64,000 nucleotides of DNA. It comes from Nocardia sp. NBC_01503 (GTDB lineage Bacteria; Actinomycetota; Actinomycetes; Mycobacteriales; Mycobacteriaceae). The stretch lies in the NCBI RefSeq assembly GCF_036327755.1, contig NZ_CP109596.1, positions 8,122,001 through 8,186,000 on the forward strand, given 5' to 3'. Both the position numbers and the translations under genes were made by a program. Each line of letters starts with the position of its first letter. The stretch's first letter is position 1. Below the pieces are notes generated by a model. It was not told the DNA's origin. It made no database searches and saw only the letters and a list, made by a program, of their open reading frames with translations. Positions 43,484-51,648 of this stretch are shown here, piece by piece.

Positions 43484-44872
43484 TCAGCGGAGCATCTCCG
43501 CCACCAGGAACGCCAGCTCCAGGGACTGCTGGGTGTTCAGCCGGGGATCGCAGGCCGTCTCGTACCGATCCACCAGATCCAGATCGGAGATGTCCTGTGC
43601 GCCACCGAGGCATTCGGTGACGTTCTCACCGGTCAGCTCGATATGCAGACCACCCGGATGGGTGCCGAGCGCGTGATGCACCTCGAAGAAGCCCTGTACC
43701 TCGTCGACGATGCGGTCGAAGTGGCGGGTCTTGTAGCCGTTCGAGGTCTCATGGGTATTGCCGTGCATGGGATCGCACTGCCAGATCACCTGGTGACCGG
43801 TGGCCTGCACCTTCTCGATGATCGCTGGCAGTACCTCGCGGACCTTCTGATTGCCCATACGAGCGACCAGGGTCAGGCGGCCGGGCTCATTGTTCGGATC
43901 GAGCCGCTCCACGTACTCCACGGCCATCTCCGGCGTGGTGGTGGGACCGATCTTCAGGCCGATCGGGTTGGCCAGCAGTTCGGCGAAGGCGATATGCGCG
44001 CCGTCGAGCTGACGGGTGCGCTCACCGATCCACAGGAAGTGCGCGGACAGATCGTAGAGCAGCGGTTCACCGGTGGTGGGGTGATGGCTCAGGCGCAGCA
44101 TGGCGCGCTCGTAGTCCAGCACCAGCGCCTCGTGCGAGGCGTACAGACGGGCCGAGGACAGGTTCGGGTCGTTGACCCGGCAGGCCTTCATGAAGGCGAG
44201 CGCGCGATCGATCTCGGCGGCCAGGGCCTCGTAGCGGGCGCCGGCCGGGGACTGCGCGACGAACTCGCGGTTCCAGTCGTGCACCTTGTGCAGATCGGCC
44301 ATACCGGCCGAGGTGAGCGCGCGCACCAGGTTCATCGCGGCCGAGGCATTGGCGTAGGCGCGCACCAGTCGCGACGGATCATGCGCGCGCACGGCCGGAT
44401 CGGCGACGAGCGAATTGACCATGTCACCGCGGTAGGAGATCAGGCCGAGGGAGTCGGTATCGGAGGAGCGCGGCTTGGCGTACTGGCCGGCGATCCGCGC
44501 GACCTTCACCACCGGCAGGCTCGCACCGTAGGTGAGCACCACGGCCATCTGCAGCAGGGTGCGGATATTGCCGCGGATATGCGGTTCGGTGTTGTCCGCG
44601 AAGGTCTCCGCGCAGTCACCGCCCTGCATGAGGAAGGCCTCACCGCGCGCCACCTCGGCCAGGCGGAGCTTGAGCTCCTCCACCTCGGCGGGTACGCAGA
44701 TGGGCGGCACCGACTCCAGTACGGTGCGCATCTTGGCGGCCTGCTCGGGGTCCCAGGAGGGCTGCTGTAGTGCGGTGCGAGCCAGCGCGTCATCGAGTCG
44801 GCGACGCAGCTCGGCGGGCAGCGGGGGAAGTTCCGGCAAGCGATCGATCGGTACGTCGACGGTCCAGTTCAC
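43484..44872 (-). CDS. aroG: Class II 3-deoxy-D-arabino-heptulosonate-7-phosphate synthase
   Basis: First shikimate-pathway step, from phosphoenolpyruvate and erythrose 4-phosphate. 462 residues from the GTG at 44872, the size of the M. tuberculosis enzyme. Class II marks: QQPSWDPEQAAKMRTVLESVPPICVPAE, FLMQGGDCAETFADN (metal Cys), RIAGQYAKPRSSD, KIGPTTTPEMAVEYV, WQCDPMHGNTHETSNGYKTR and GGLHIELTGENVTECLGG. The frame is open to 45028. It is divergent from the exoribonuclease. Confidence 0.97.
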   Translation of the reverse strand: MNWTVDVPIDRLPELPPLPAELRRRLDDALARTALQQPSWDPEQAAKMRTVLESVPPICVPAEVEELKLRLAEVARGEAFLMQGGDCAETFADNTEPHIRGNIRTLLQMAVVLTYGASLPVVKVARIAGQYAKPRSSDTDSLGLISYRGDMVNSLVADPAVRAHDPSRLVRAYANASAAMNLVRALTSAGMADLHKVHDWNREFVAQSPAGARYEALAAEIDRALAFMKACRVNDPNLSSARLYASHEALVLDYERAMLRLSHHPTTGEPLLYDLSAHFLWIGERTRQLDGAHIAFAELLANPIGLKIGPTTTPEMAVEYVERLDPNNEPGRLTLVARMGNQKVREVLPAIIEKVQATGHQVIWQCDPMHGNTHETSNGYKTRHFDRIVDEVQGFFEVHHALGTHPGGLHIELTGENVTECLGGAQDISDLDLVDRYETACDPRLNTQQSLELAFLVAEMLR

Positions 44873-45077
44873 TCGTTCAGAATACGGACCACGACAAACG
44901 GCGCGGACTACACCCAGGGCTGGAATACCCGACACCGTCCGAACCGATCCCGACGTGGGGCCTGCCGCCACCGTCGCGGGCCGGGAATTAGGCTGGAGGC
45001 CCGGAGGATCTGCCCGGATCGTCCCCATACCCTGCGTCGAAGGCGAAGGCCCCCGGCCGCTAACCGAGGAGAGACCG

Positions 45078-45584
45078 ATCTCGCTCCGATATTTTTATGA
45101 CTCGGAATTCATCGAAAACGGGGTCACCATCGATCTCGTCTCGATCGCCGTCGTCTGCGAGGACGGCCGCGAATATTACGCGGTCTCAACGGAATTCGAT
45201 GCCGACAAAGCCGGGCCGTTCGTACGCCGCAATGTGCTGCCCAAGCTACCGCCGCCCGCGTCGCACCTGTGGCGCAGCCGCGAGAAGATCCGCGAGGACC
45301 TTTACCGCTTCTTCCTGCCGCGCCCGGGTATCGAGCCGGAGCTGTGGGCCTGGGTCGGCGCCTACGACCACGTGGCACTGTGCCAGCTCTGGGGATCCAT
45401 GGTCGATCTGCCGAACGCGCTCCCCCGCTACACCAATGAGCTGCGCCAGCATTGGAATCAGCACGGACAACCGCCGCTGCCACCGATCCCGAAGGACGCG
45501 CACGACGCGCTCGCGGATGCTCGCCACAACCTGGCGAAATTCGAGGCCATCGAGGCGCATCGCCGCATCCGATCAGGCGCATAG
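45078..45584 (+). CDS. DEDDh-type 3'-5' exoribonuclease (Rv2179c family)
   Basis: 168 residues from this start. RYFYDSEFIENGVTIDLVSIAVV carries the first catalytic Asp and Glu; WVGAYDHVALCQLWG and DAHDALADARHNL carry the remaining acidic residues and the His. Rv2179c was described as a metal-dependent exoribonuclease of RNase T type. Start problem: no in-frame ATG/GTG/TTG lies near; GAGGAGAG (45066-45073) is 4 nt before ATC (45078), while the nearest upstream canonical start is GTG at 44955, adding 41 residues. The region 44873-45077 should contain the divergent aroG promoter. Confidence 0.85.
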   Translation: MSLRYFYDSEFIENGVTIDLVSIAVVCEDGREYYAVSTEFDADKAGPFVRRNVLPKLPPPASHLWRSREKIREDLYRFFLPRPGIEPELWAWVGAYDHVALCQLWGSMVDLPNALPRYTNELRQHWNQHGQPPLPPIPKDAHDALADARHNLAKFEAIEAHRRIRSGA

Positions 45585-45646
45585 TCGCATAGTCGCCTTG
45601 TACAGTTCGCTGAGAGACCCCGAACAACAAGGAGAAGCCGACGCCG

Positions 45647-46819
45647 ATGGCGCAGCAGCATGACGCCGACTTTCAAACCTTCGCGATGCTCCGAGAATTG
45701 GGCGACAGCGGTGAACTTGTGGATGTCGAGCGAGAGAACTCGGACGGCCCGGTCGAGCCATACGACCCGAACCAGATCGACGTACTGACCCGGACACCGA
45801 CGATCAATCTTGTGCTGTCACGTCTGCGGCGCGGAAAGATCGACCTGCAACCGGATTTCCAGCGCGCCGCCGGGATCTGGAACGACGACAACCAGAGTCG
45901 GCTCATCGAATCGATGCTGCTCCGAATTCCCTTGCCCGCCTTCTATGCCGCAGAAACCCCGGATGACGCCTGGGCGATCGTGGATGGCATCCAACGACTG
46001 ACATCGATTGCCCGATTCATGGCACCGGAACTGACACCATTCCAACCGCTGAAGCTCAAGGGATTGAACTACCTCACCTTCGAGGGCGCGAGCTTCGAGG
46101 ATCTACCCGGACACCTCCAAACTCGATTGGAGGAGACCGAGATCGTGCTCCACCTCATCAGGCTAGGAACTCCGGATGCCGCAAAGTTCAACATCTTCGC
46201 GCGCCTCAATACCGGCGGCCTGCCTCTGACCACGCAGGAGTTGCGCCACGCATTGATTCCGGGACCGGCGCGCGGAATTCTGGCCGAGCTTGCGGATTCG
46301 TTCGAGTTCCAGGCTGCGACCGATGGGTCGGTGGCCAGCAGCCGCATGGCCGACCGCGAGATGGTGCTGCGTTTCATCGCATTCCTTCGCATCGACCCGA
46401 AGTCCTATGGGGAGAAGGATTTTGATCAATTCTTACGCAAGAGCATGCAACAGATCAACAATCTGCCTGCCAGTGAGATAGCTCAAATCAAATCATACTT
46501 CACTCGTTCGATGTCTGTGGCTCACGAGATATTCGGACCGTACGCATTTCGTAAACGCTACGTCGCCAAGTCGAATCGCTTTCCCATCAACAAGGCACTG
46601 TTCGAAGCACTCGGAGTCACACTCGCCAGGCGCTCCCCACGACAACTGGAAGCCTTGATCGCCCAACGCGAAGCAGTCGTGAGCGGATTCATGACCCTGA
46701 TGTCCAACGACACCAGGTTCGAGCAGTCAATCTCAGTAAGCACCGGAGATCCGGCGCGAGTACGGTACCGCTTCGCAACCCTCGACGAAATGCTCTCGAA
46801 CTTCGATCGGAGAAAGTAA
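45647..46819 (+). CDS. DUF262 domain protein, first gene of a defence-like cassette
   Basis: 390 residues. It has the DUF262/GmrSD-N core: NLVLSRLRRGKIDLQPDFQR (QPDFQR 68-73), W-D-x(4)-SRLIESMLLRIPLPAFY, and WAIVDGIQRLTSIARFM with DGIQR (113-117), the ParB-like nucleotide-binding/nuclease signature. It continues with IFARLNTGGLPLTTQELRHAL. No C-terminal DUF1524 HNH domain is fused, so it is not a full GmrSD. ATG at 45647. The next gene starts at its stop (TAATG). Lower GC and more varied codons than its neighbours suggest transfer. Likely a sensor or nuclease arm of an anti-phage module; untested. Confidence 0.85.
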   Translation: MAQQHDADFQTFAMLRELGDSGELVDVERENSDGPVEPYDPNQIDVLTRTPTINLVLSRLRRGKIDLQPDFQRAAGIWNDDNQSRLIESMLLRIPLPAFYAAETPDDAWAIVDGIQRLTSIARFMAPELTPFQPLKLKGLNYLTFEGASFEDLPGHLQTRLEETEIVLHLIRLGTPDAAKFNIFARLNTGGLPLTTQELRHALIPGPARGILAELADSFEFQAATDGSVASSRMADREMVLRFIAFLRIDPKSYGEKDFDQFLRKSMQQINNLPASEIAQIKSYFTRSMSVAHEIFGPYAFRKRYVAKSNRFPINKALFEALGVTLARRSPRQLEALIAQREAVVSGFMTLMSNDTRFEQSISVSTGDPARVRYRFATLDEMLSNFDRRK

Positions 46820-47961
46820 TGATCCGCGAGATCCGATTGCTGAACTTCAAAGGATTCGCCGATCAGAAAATTCCATTAGGTCAATTCACACTTTTGACCG
46901 GACTGAATTCCTCCGGGAAGAGCACAGTCCTGCAAGCATTTGCCCTGACTCGCCAGTCTGCGGAGGCAGGACCGATTTTCGGGTCTACTTCAAGCCTCTA
47001 TTGCGGGTTCACGCTCAATGGAGAAATGGTCGAACTCGGCACTGGCCGCGATTTACGACATGAGTCATGGATTTCCAATGGAGAGATAACACTGGATTTC
47101 CGGTTCGAAGACCCGGCGACCGGCAAGGAATTCCGGTTACAATGGTCCGCTGGATACGACGCTGACGAAGATTTTCTGAAATTCGAATCCATGCCGTCCA
47201 TGGAGGAATGGGTATCGAATCCGCGACCAAATTTCCTGAGATCGAGCCTTTTCCAGTACCTGCGGGCCGATCGCATCAATCCGGCAGTGAGCTACCCCCG
47301 CTCCAGCAAGAGCAGGCAAGGGTTCCTCGGTTCCAGAGGGGAGTACACCGCTGATGTGCTGAGGCAACATCAAGACGATCCGGTACCGCCGGAGGTTCGG
47401 CATCCGACCGCCGTCTCTGACCAGTTGTTGCGGCAGACCGAAGCCTGGCTAGGCCATCTCTGTCCCGGAATCAATCTCACCGCCACAGGCATCGACGGCA
47501 CCGATGCGGTTCGAATCGCCTACAGCCACGGCACCGGTGGGCTCACCTCATCGAACCAATATCGCCCCACCAACGTCGGATTCGGCCTCACTTACGTCCT
47601 ACCGATCATCGTTGCCTGCCTCACGGCGAAGCCGGGGGCGTTGATCCTGCTGGAGAACCCCGAGGCGCACCTCCATCCCCGAGGCCAAGCAGCCCTCGCG
47701 GAGCTTGTCGTGCGAGCGGCCAAGACCGGTGCGCAAGTAATCGTGGAGTCACACAGTGATCACATCCTCAACGGTGTTCGGATCGCTGTGAAGAAGAACC
47801 TGATCCAGCCGGATCAATTGAAACTGCACTACTTTCACTCCGGATCAACAGCAGGTCATGCATTTCAAACCATCGAGGTAGGTCCGGCGGGTACCATCGC
47901 GCAGTGGCCCGTCGGCTTCTTCGACGAGTGGGACCGGGCGCTGGACGAACTGATCGACTGA
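46819..47961 (+). CDS. AAA/ABC-type ATPase with DUF3696 C-terminus
   Basis: 380 residues. SMC-like fold: Walker A GLNSSGKST (28-36), DVLRQHQ region, NVGFGLTYVLPIIVACL signature helix, Walker B LILLENPEAHLHP (275-287), and switch ESHSDHILNGVR (310-321). The C-terminus (IEVGPAGTIAQWPVGFFDEWDRALDEL) matches DUF3696. No Toprim nuclease domain is fused, so the effector must be another subunit. Its start overlaps the DUF262 stop by 1 nt and its stop abuts the third gene. GC is visibly near 50-55% over its first 500 bp. Confidence 0.88.
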   Translation: MIREIRLLNFKGFADQKIPLGQFTLLTGLNSSGKSTVLQAFALTRQSAEAGPIFGSTSSLYCGFTLNGEMVELGTGRDLRHESWISNGEITLDFRFEDPATGKEFRLQWSAGYDADEDFLKFESMPSMEEWVSNPRPNFLRSSLFQYLRADRINPAVSYPRSSKSRQGFLGSRGEYTADVLRQHQDDPVPPEVRHPTAVSDQLLRQTEAWLGHLCPGINLTATGIDGTDAVRIAYSHGTGGLTSSNQYRPTNVGFGLTYVLPIIVACLTAKPGALILLENPEAHLHPRGQAALAELVVRAAKTGAQVIVESHSDHILNGVRIAVKKNLIQPDQLKLHYFHSGSTAGHAFQTIEVGPAGTIAQWPVGFFDEWDRALDELID

Positions 47962-48897
47962 ATGACGTCGCAATACCCGGGGGATCGAATGCCCGTACTG
48001 CTCGTACTGAACGAGCTTTCGTGCGAACAACAACTGGCCGTCAACGAAATCGACTGCGCCATGCGGCAATTCATCGATACGCTGCGAGCCATCACGCCCA
48101 AGGCCGCGCTCGTCACGCCGATGAAGCTACCGAATATCGAACTGGCGCCAGGCTATCCGATGAATCGCTGGGCGGCAGACGGCCGAAACCGGGATTTGTG
48201 GCGGGCAATCCGAGCAAGGCAGAACAGGGCTCCGTATACATTCCATGAGTTGACCCCGGAGACTCCTGGAGACGACGATTTCCAGTTCGGGGGTCGTGGG
48301 GCACTAGGTCTGGCCATCGCTCACAATCACGATGGCCTGGCGGTCAGTTTGCCCACTCACCTCGACTGGGACGCCTCGCATCTCCCTGTCCGCAGACTCT
48401 GGATCGACGAAGATGCGGACGAATTGGTCGACGATGCTGTGACCGTTCGCCACGCGTCTACACCCGAACATACTGATTTTCATGCGGATTGGCTCAAGAC
48501 GTTCGATGGTGACGATGCTGTCGAGAGCGGTCTCGAACTCTGGGCGCAACGGGGCGAACGATTCCCCGCACTGGAATTCCTGCCACGCGTGGAGAACCAC
48601 CTGACAGATCTTTCTCCCGGCTGGGTCCGACCGGTCTTCGTACGCCTCATCGAAATTCAACGGGCTGTCAGTGAATGGGTTCCCACGAGTGGTCGGCAAC
48701 CGGTGTGGGCGAGCAAAATCACGCCCGAACATGAGCAGCGCCGCCGACTCTGCGAATTCGTCGATCTGGATGGAACGACCCAGGTCTTCGACATGCATGC
48801 TCGATTCACTCCGGGCGTGGGGCGGATCTACTTCCGGCTGAACGGCGCTGGCGGAACCGCAAGGATTGCCCACATCGGCCGCAAACTGGGTGCATGA
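47962..48897 (+). CDS. Unknown protein, third gene of the defence-like cassette
   Basis: 311 residues, no family recognised. The N-terminus begins MPVLLVLNELSCEQQLAVNEIDCAMRQF; a middle region has several acidic clusters (LWIDEDADELVDDAV) and WLKTFDGDDAV. The C-terminal 60 residues (QVFDMHARFTPGVGRIYFRL, then GTARIAHIGRKLGA) look like a compact beta-rich unit with R, H and K spaced somewhat as in RelE/ParE-like toxins; that is a weak resemblance. It starts directly at the ATPase stop codon with no Shine-Dalgarno of its own, so it is translated by coupling. Probably the effector or a specificity subunit. Confidence 0.8.
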   Translation: MTSQYPGDRMPVLLVLNELSCEQQLAVNEIDCAMRQFIDTLRAITPKAALVTPMKLPNIELAPGYPMNRWAADGRNRDLWRAIRARQNRAPYTFHELTPETPGDDDFQFGGRGALGLAIAHNHDGLAVSLPTHLDWDASHLPVRRLWIDEDADELVDDAVTVRHASTPEHTDFHADWLKTFDGDDAVESGLELWAQRGERFPALEFLPRVENHLTDLSPGWVRPVFVRLIEIQRAVSEWVPTSGRQPVWASKITPEHEQRRRLCEFVDLDGTTQVFDMHARFTPGVGRIYFRLNGAGGTARIAHIGRKLGA

Positions 48898-48925
48898 CCT
48901 GGACGAGCTCCGCTCGGATATGGCT

Positions 48926-48954
48926 CGGGCCCCGAGAGTTGCTCTCGGGGCCCG
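48926..48954. terminator. Terminator between the cassette and plsC
   Basis: 13-bp perfect stem CGGGCCCCGAGAG / CTCTCGGGGCCCG with a 3-nt loop, between convergent genes. A second small hairpin (GGCTGAG/CTCAGCC, 48960-48978) overlaps the plsC stop. No U-run. Confidence 0.8.
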
Positions 48955-48972
48955 GGTCTGGCTGAGGTGGAC

Positions 48973-49698
48973 TCAGCCCGCCATGGTCTGGGGGATGCGG
49001 TCGGCATCGGGGCGGGTACCCGAGGGGACGCCCTTCTTGAGCGAGGCGGCATAGACGTCCACGTACTCCTGATCGCCCATGCGCATCAGTTCGTACATGA
49101 TCTCGTCGGTGACGGCACGCTCGACGAAGCGGTTGCCGCCCATACCCTCGTAGCGCGAGAAGTCGATGGGCTTACCGAATTTCACGGTGACCTTGCGCGG
49201 ACGCCAGCGGAACGGTCCGGGCGGGCAGACCTCGTCGGTGCCGATCAGGGCGACCGGGATGACGGGGACACCGGTCTCCAGCGCCAACCGCGCGACACCG
49301 GTCTTGCCCTTGTACAGGCGGCCGTCCGGGGAGCGGGTGCCCTCGGGGTACAGGCCGACCAGACGGCCCTCGTTCAGCAGCTTGCGCGCGGAGTCGAGAG
49401 CGCCCTCGGCGGCGGTACCGCTGGAGCGATCGATCGGGTACTGGCCGGCGCCGGAGAAGAAGAACTTCTGCAGCCGGCCCTTGAAACCCGGGGTGGTGAA
49501 GTACTCGGCCTTGGCCAGGTAGGTGATGCGACGCGGACTCGCGAGGGGGGTGAACAGCCAGTCGGTGAACGACAGGTGGTTACCGGCCAGAATCGCGGCG
49601 CCATCGGCGGGGATGTTCTCCACCCCTTCGACCTTGGGCCGGTTGATGAGCTGGATGAACGGTCCCACCAAGACGAACTTCAGCAGCCAGTAGAACAT
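48973..49698 (-). CDS. 1-acyl-sn-glycerol-3-phosphate acyltransferase family protein
   Basis: 241 residues. Acyltransferase motifs: NHLSFTD (H41, D46), the YPEGTRSPDG block (PEGTR 118-122), and VPVIPVALIGTDEV. A hydrophobic N-terminus (MFYWLLKFVLVGPFIQLI) anchors it to the membrane. It makes phosphatidate or acylates a related lipid. It corresponds to Rv2182c, adjacent to the PIM/lipoglycan genes, so PIM acylation is possible but unproven. The 163-bp gap 49699-49861 upstream holds its promoter and nothing else recognisable. Confidence 0.93.
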   Translation of the reverse strand: MFYWLLKFVLVGPFIQLINRPKVEGVENIPADGAAILAGNHLSFTDWLFTPLASPRRITYLAKAEYFTTPGFKGRLQKFFFSGAGQYPIDRSSGTAAEGALDSARKLLNEGRLVGLYPEGTRSPDGRLYKGKTGVARLALETGVPVIPVALIGTDEVCPPGPFRWRPRKVTVKFGKPIDFSRYEGMGGNRFVERAVTDEIMYELMRMGDQEYVDVYAASLKKGVPSGTRPDADRIPQTMAG

Positions 49699-49861
49699 TG
49701 CGTCCTTTCCCCTGTTTCGATACCCGGGACCGGCCTCGTTGCGGGCACCACACTCTCTTCGTCACCCTACCGCTGAGACCTGGTGGTGACCAACCGCCCA
49801 CTGTCTGATGTGTCCGGTTCACCAAGGTTTTACGTAAAGGTCGGCGATCCGCCCCGGCGTG

Positions 49862-50866
49862 TCAGCGCCCGGCCGGACCCGCCGGGACCGCATCACGCTG
49901 CGCCTCGAGTGCCGCGCGGGCGAGTTCGGCCGCGCCGATCATGCCCGCCGCCTCACCGAGTTGGGCGGTCCGGATCCGAGCCAGACGGCGATGCCGGGCA
50001 CCGGTGATGGATCCGGCGTAATGCTCGCGCGCATCGTCGAGGAACAGCGGGGCCGAGGAGCTGACACCACCGGCCACCACGATGAGATCCGGATCGAAGA
50101 TATCGCTGACGAAGGCCAGACCCAGGCCGAGCCAGCGGGCGAAATCGGCCATCACATCCAGGGCCACGGGGTCGCCGTCCTGGGCGGCACCGGCCACCCG
50201 GCGACCGGTGAGCGAACCCGGATCGCGACCGGCCTCACGGGCCAGCATGGTGGAGCGGGTCGGATCGGTGGCCAGCATCTCCAGCGCGGTATCCACCAGA
50301 GCCGTTCCGCTGCAATACCTTTCCCAGCAGCCGCGCTTACCGCAGGCGCAGGCGCGACCGTTCGGGACCACCTGGAGATGACCGAGTTCGGGTGCCACGC
50401 CGTAGCTTCCGCGATACAGCCGCCCGTCGATGAGCAGCGCGGCTCCTATACCGGTGCCGATGGCCACCAGCACCACATTGCGCCCACCCGCCGCCGCACC
50501 GAACCGGTACTCGGCCCACAGCGCCGCGTTCGCATCATGTTCGAGCAGTACCGGCAGCCCGAGCCGATCGGTGAGCCGCCGCGCGACGGGCGCGTCCTCC
50601 CAGGGCAGATGCGGCGCGAACCGCACCGTGGCCCGGTCCTCGTCCACGAATCCGGCGACCGCCAGCCCGACCGCGCCGATGGCATGGCGGGCACACAGTT
50701 CCTTCACCACCCGCGCCAGCCCGTCCTCCAGGGCCCGCGCGGACTGCGGCGTGGACGCGGTCACGGTATCGAGCACCTCACCGGCGCCGTCGACCACCGA
50801 CGCGCGAATATTGGTGCCGCCCACATCGATTCCCACCGTCAGCGGCACGTGCCCACCGCCCCTCAT
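49862..50866 (-). CDS. ROK family sugar kinase (glucokinase-like)
   Basis: 334 residues. N-terminal phosphate loop VGIDVGGTNIRASVVD; LEHDANAALWAEYRFG (catalytic Asp); IGTGIGAALLIDGRLYRG; ELGHLQVVPNGRACACGKRGCWERYCSG with the CxCGxxGCxE zinc site. ROK kinases phosphorylate glucose, other hexoses or amino sugars with ATP or polyphosphate; the substrate is not determined by sequence. The ATG at 50866 overlaps the upstream stop (ATGA); GTG at 50848 is also possible. Confidence 0.92.
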   Translation of the reverse strand: MRGGGHVPLTVGIDVGGTNIRASVVDGAGEVLDTVTASTPQSARALEDGLARVVKELCARHAIGAVGLAVAGFVDEDRATVRFAPHLPWEDAPVARRLTDRLGLPVLLEHDANAALWAEYRFGAAAGGRNVVLVAIGTGIGAALLIDGRLYRGSYGVAPELGHLQVVPNGRACACGKRGCWERYCSGTALVDTALEMLATDPTRSTMLAREAGRDPGSLTGRRVAGAAQDGDPVALDVMADFARWLGLGLAFVSDIFDPDLIVVAGGVSSSAPLFLDDAREHYAGSITGARHRRLARIRTAQLGEAAGMIGAAELARAALEAQRDAVPAGPAGR

Positions 50867-51648
50867 GCCTTGATGGTCACGTCGATGGGTACATACCCGG
50901 CCCGCGTCGCCCCCCGCCCGCGACCCTGATCGCCGCGCTCGGAGGCGGTGCCCGGCCGTCCGGCCGAACCCGGCCCGGGGCCGAAGGAGTCGCCCGGATC
51001 GGCCACCGTGGCGTCACCGGAAGTAGCTCCGCCACGGGCGGATTCGGCACGCGCGGCACGTTCGGCCCGAATACCCTGTGCGCCCGCGGCGAAACGCGCG
51101 ATCAAACCGGCCAATGCGGCGCTGGCGCCGGGGTGGGCTCCAGCGGTCCCGGCATCGGTTGCGGCCGCACCGGATTCGGCGGCCGGATCGGCACTTCGCG
51201 TGGAATCGCCAGTGGGAGTGCCGAACTCGGCACCCGAGCCGTCACCGGCGCGGCGGTTCGGATCGGCCGGAGCGTCGAAGTCGCCGTGTCCGAACGAATC
51301 GTGCAGCCAGGCTTGGTATTCCGGGGATTCGGGGTCCAGGTCCGGGGGGATCACCGGTTCCACCGGAACGCCCGCGAGGGCTTCACGCAGCACCGTCACA
51401 ATGGCGGTACCGTGATCGGCGATGGCGGCGACCACATCATGGTGTTCACCGCGCACCACCGCGGCGGCGGCGCAGACCGGGCACCAGGCACAGCTGGACC
51501 ATTGGGTGCGGCCGTCGGCGGCGGTGCGGCGCAGGACAGGTTCGACGCGTTCGAGGACCGCTTCGGCGAGCAGGCGTAGCTCTTCGGCGAATTCGCTGAA
51601 ATTGTCGTCGGGGTGGCCGGCCCGGGGATGGCCGTGTGTTGCGGTCAT
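50863..51648 (-). CDS. Rv2183c-like conserved protein with CxxC
   Basis: 261 residues. The N-terminal part (FAEELRLLAEAVLERVEPVLRRTA...WSSCAWCPVCAAAAVVRGEHHDVVAAI) has a CAWCPVC motif that may bind metal; it ends with VPVEPVIPPDLDPESPEYQAWLHDSF. The rest (about residues 120-261) is Ala/Gly/Pro/Asp-rich and probably disordered. It overlaps the ArsA-like ATPase stop and the ROK kinase start, each by 4 nt, so the three form one translational unit. Function unknown. Confidence 0.8.
   Translation of the reverse strand: MTATHGHPRAGHPDDNFSEFAEELRLLAEAVLERVEPVLRRTAADGRTQWSSCAWCPVCAAAAVVRGEHHDVVAAIADHGTAIVTVLREALAGVPVEPVIPPDLDPESPEYQAWLHDSFGHGDFDAPADPNRRAGDGSGAEFGTPTGDSTRSADPAAESGAAATDAGTAGAHPGASAALAGLIARFAAGAQGIRAERAARAESARGGATSGDATVADPGDSFGPGPGSAGRPGTASERGDQGRGRGATRAGYVPIDVTIKA

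Noticed and set aside
45647..46819. Complete GmrSD-type modification-dependent restriction enzyme
   Set aside because: Only the DUF262 half is present; there is no DUF1524 His-Asn-His nuclease domain in this gene or its neighbours.
46819..47961. OLD-family nuclease (ATPase plus Toprim)
   Set aside because: After the ATPase core there is only the DUF3696-type tail; no Toprim E...DxD motif.
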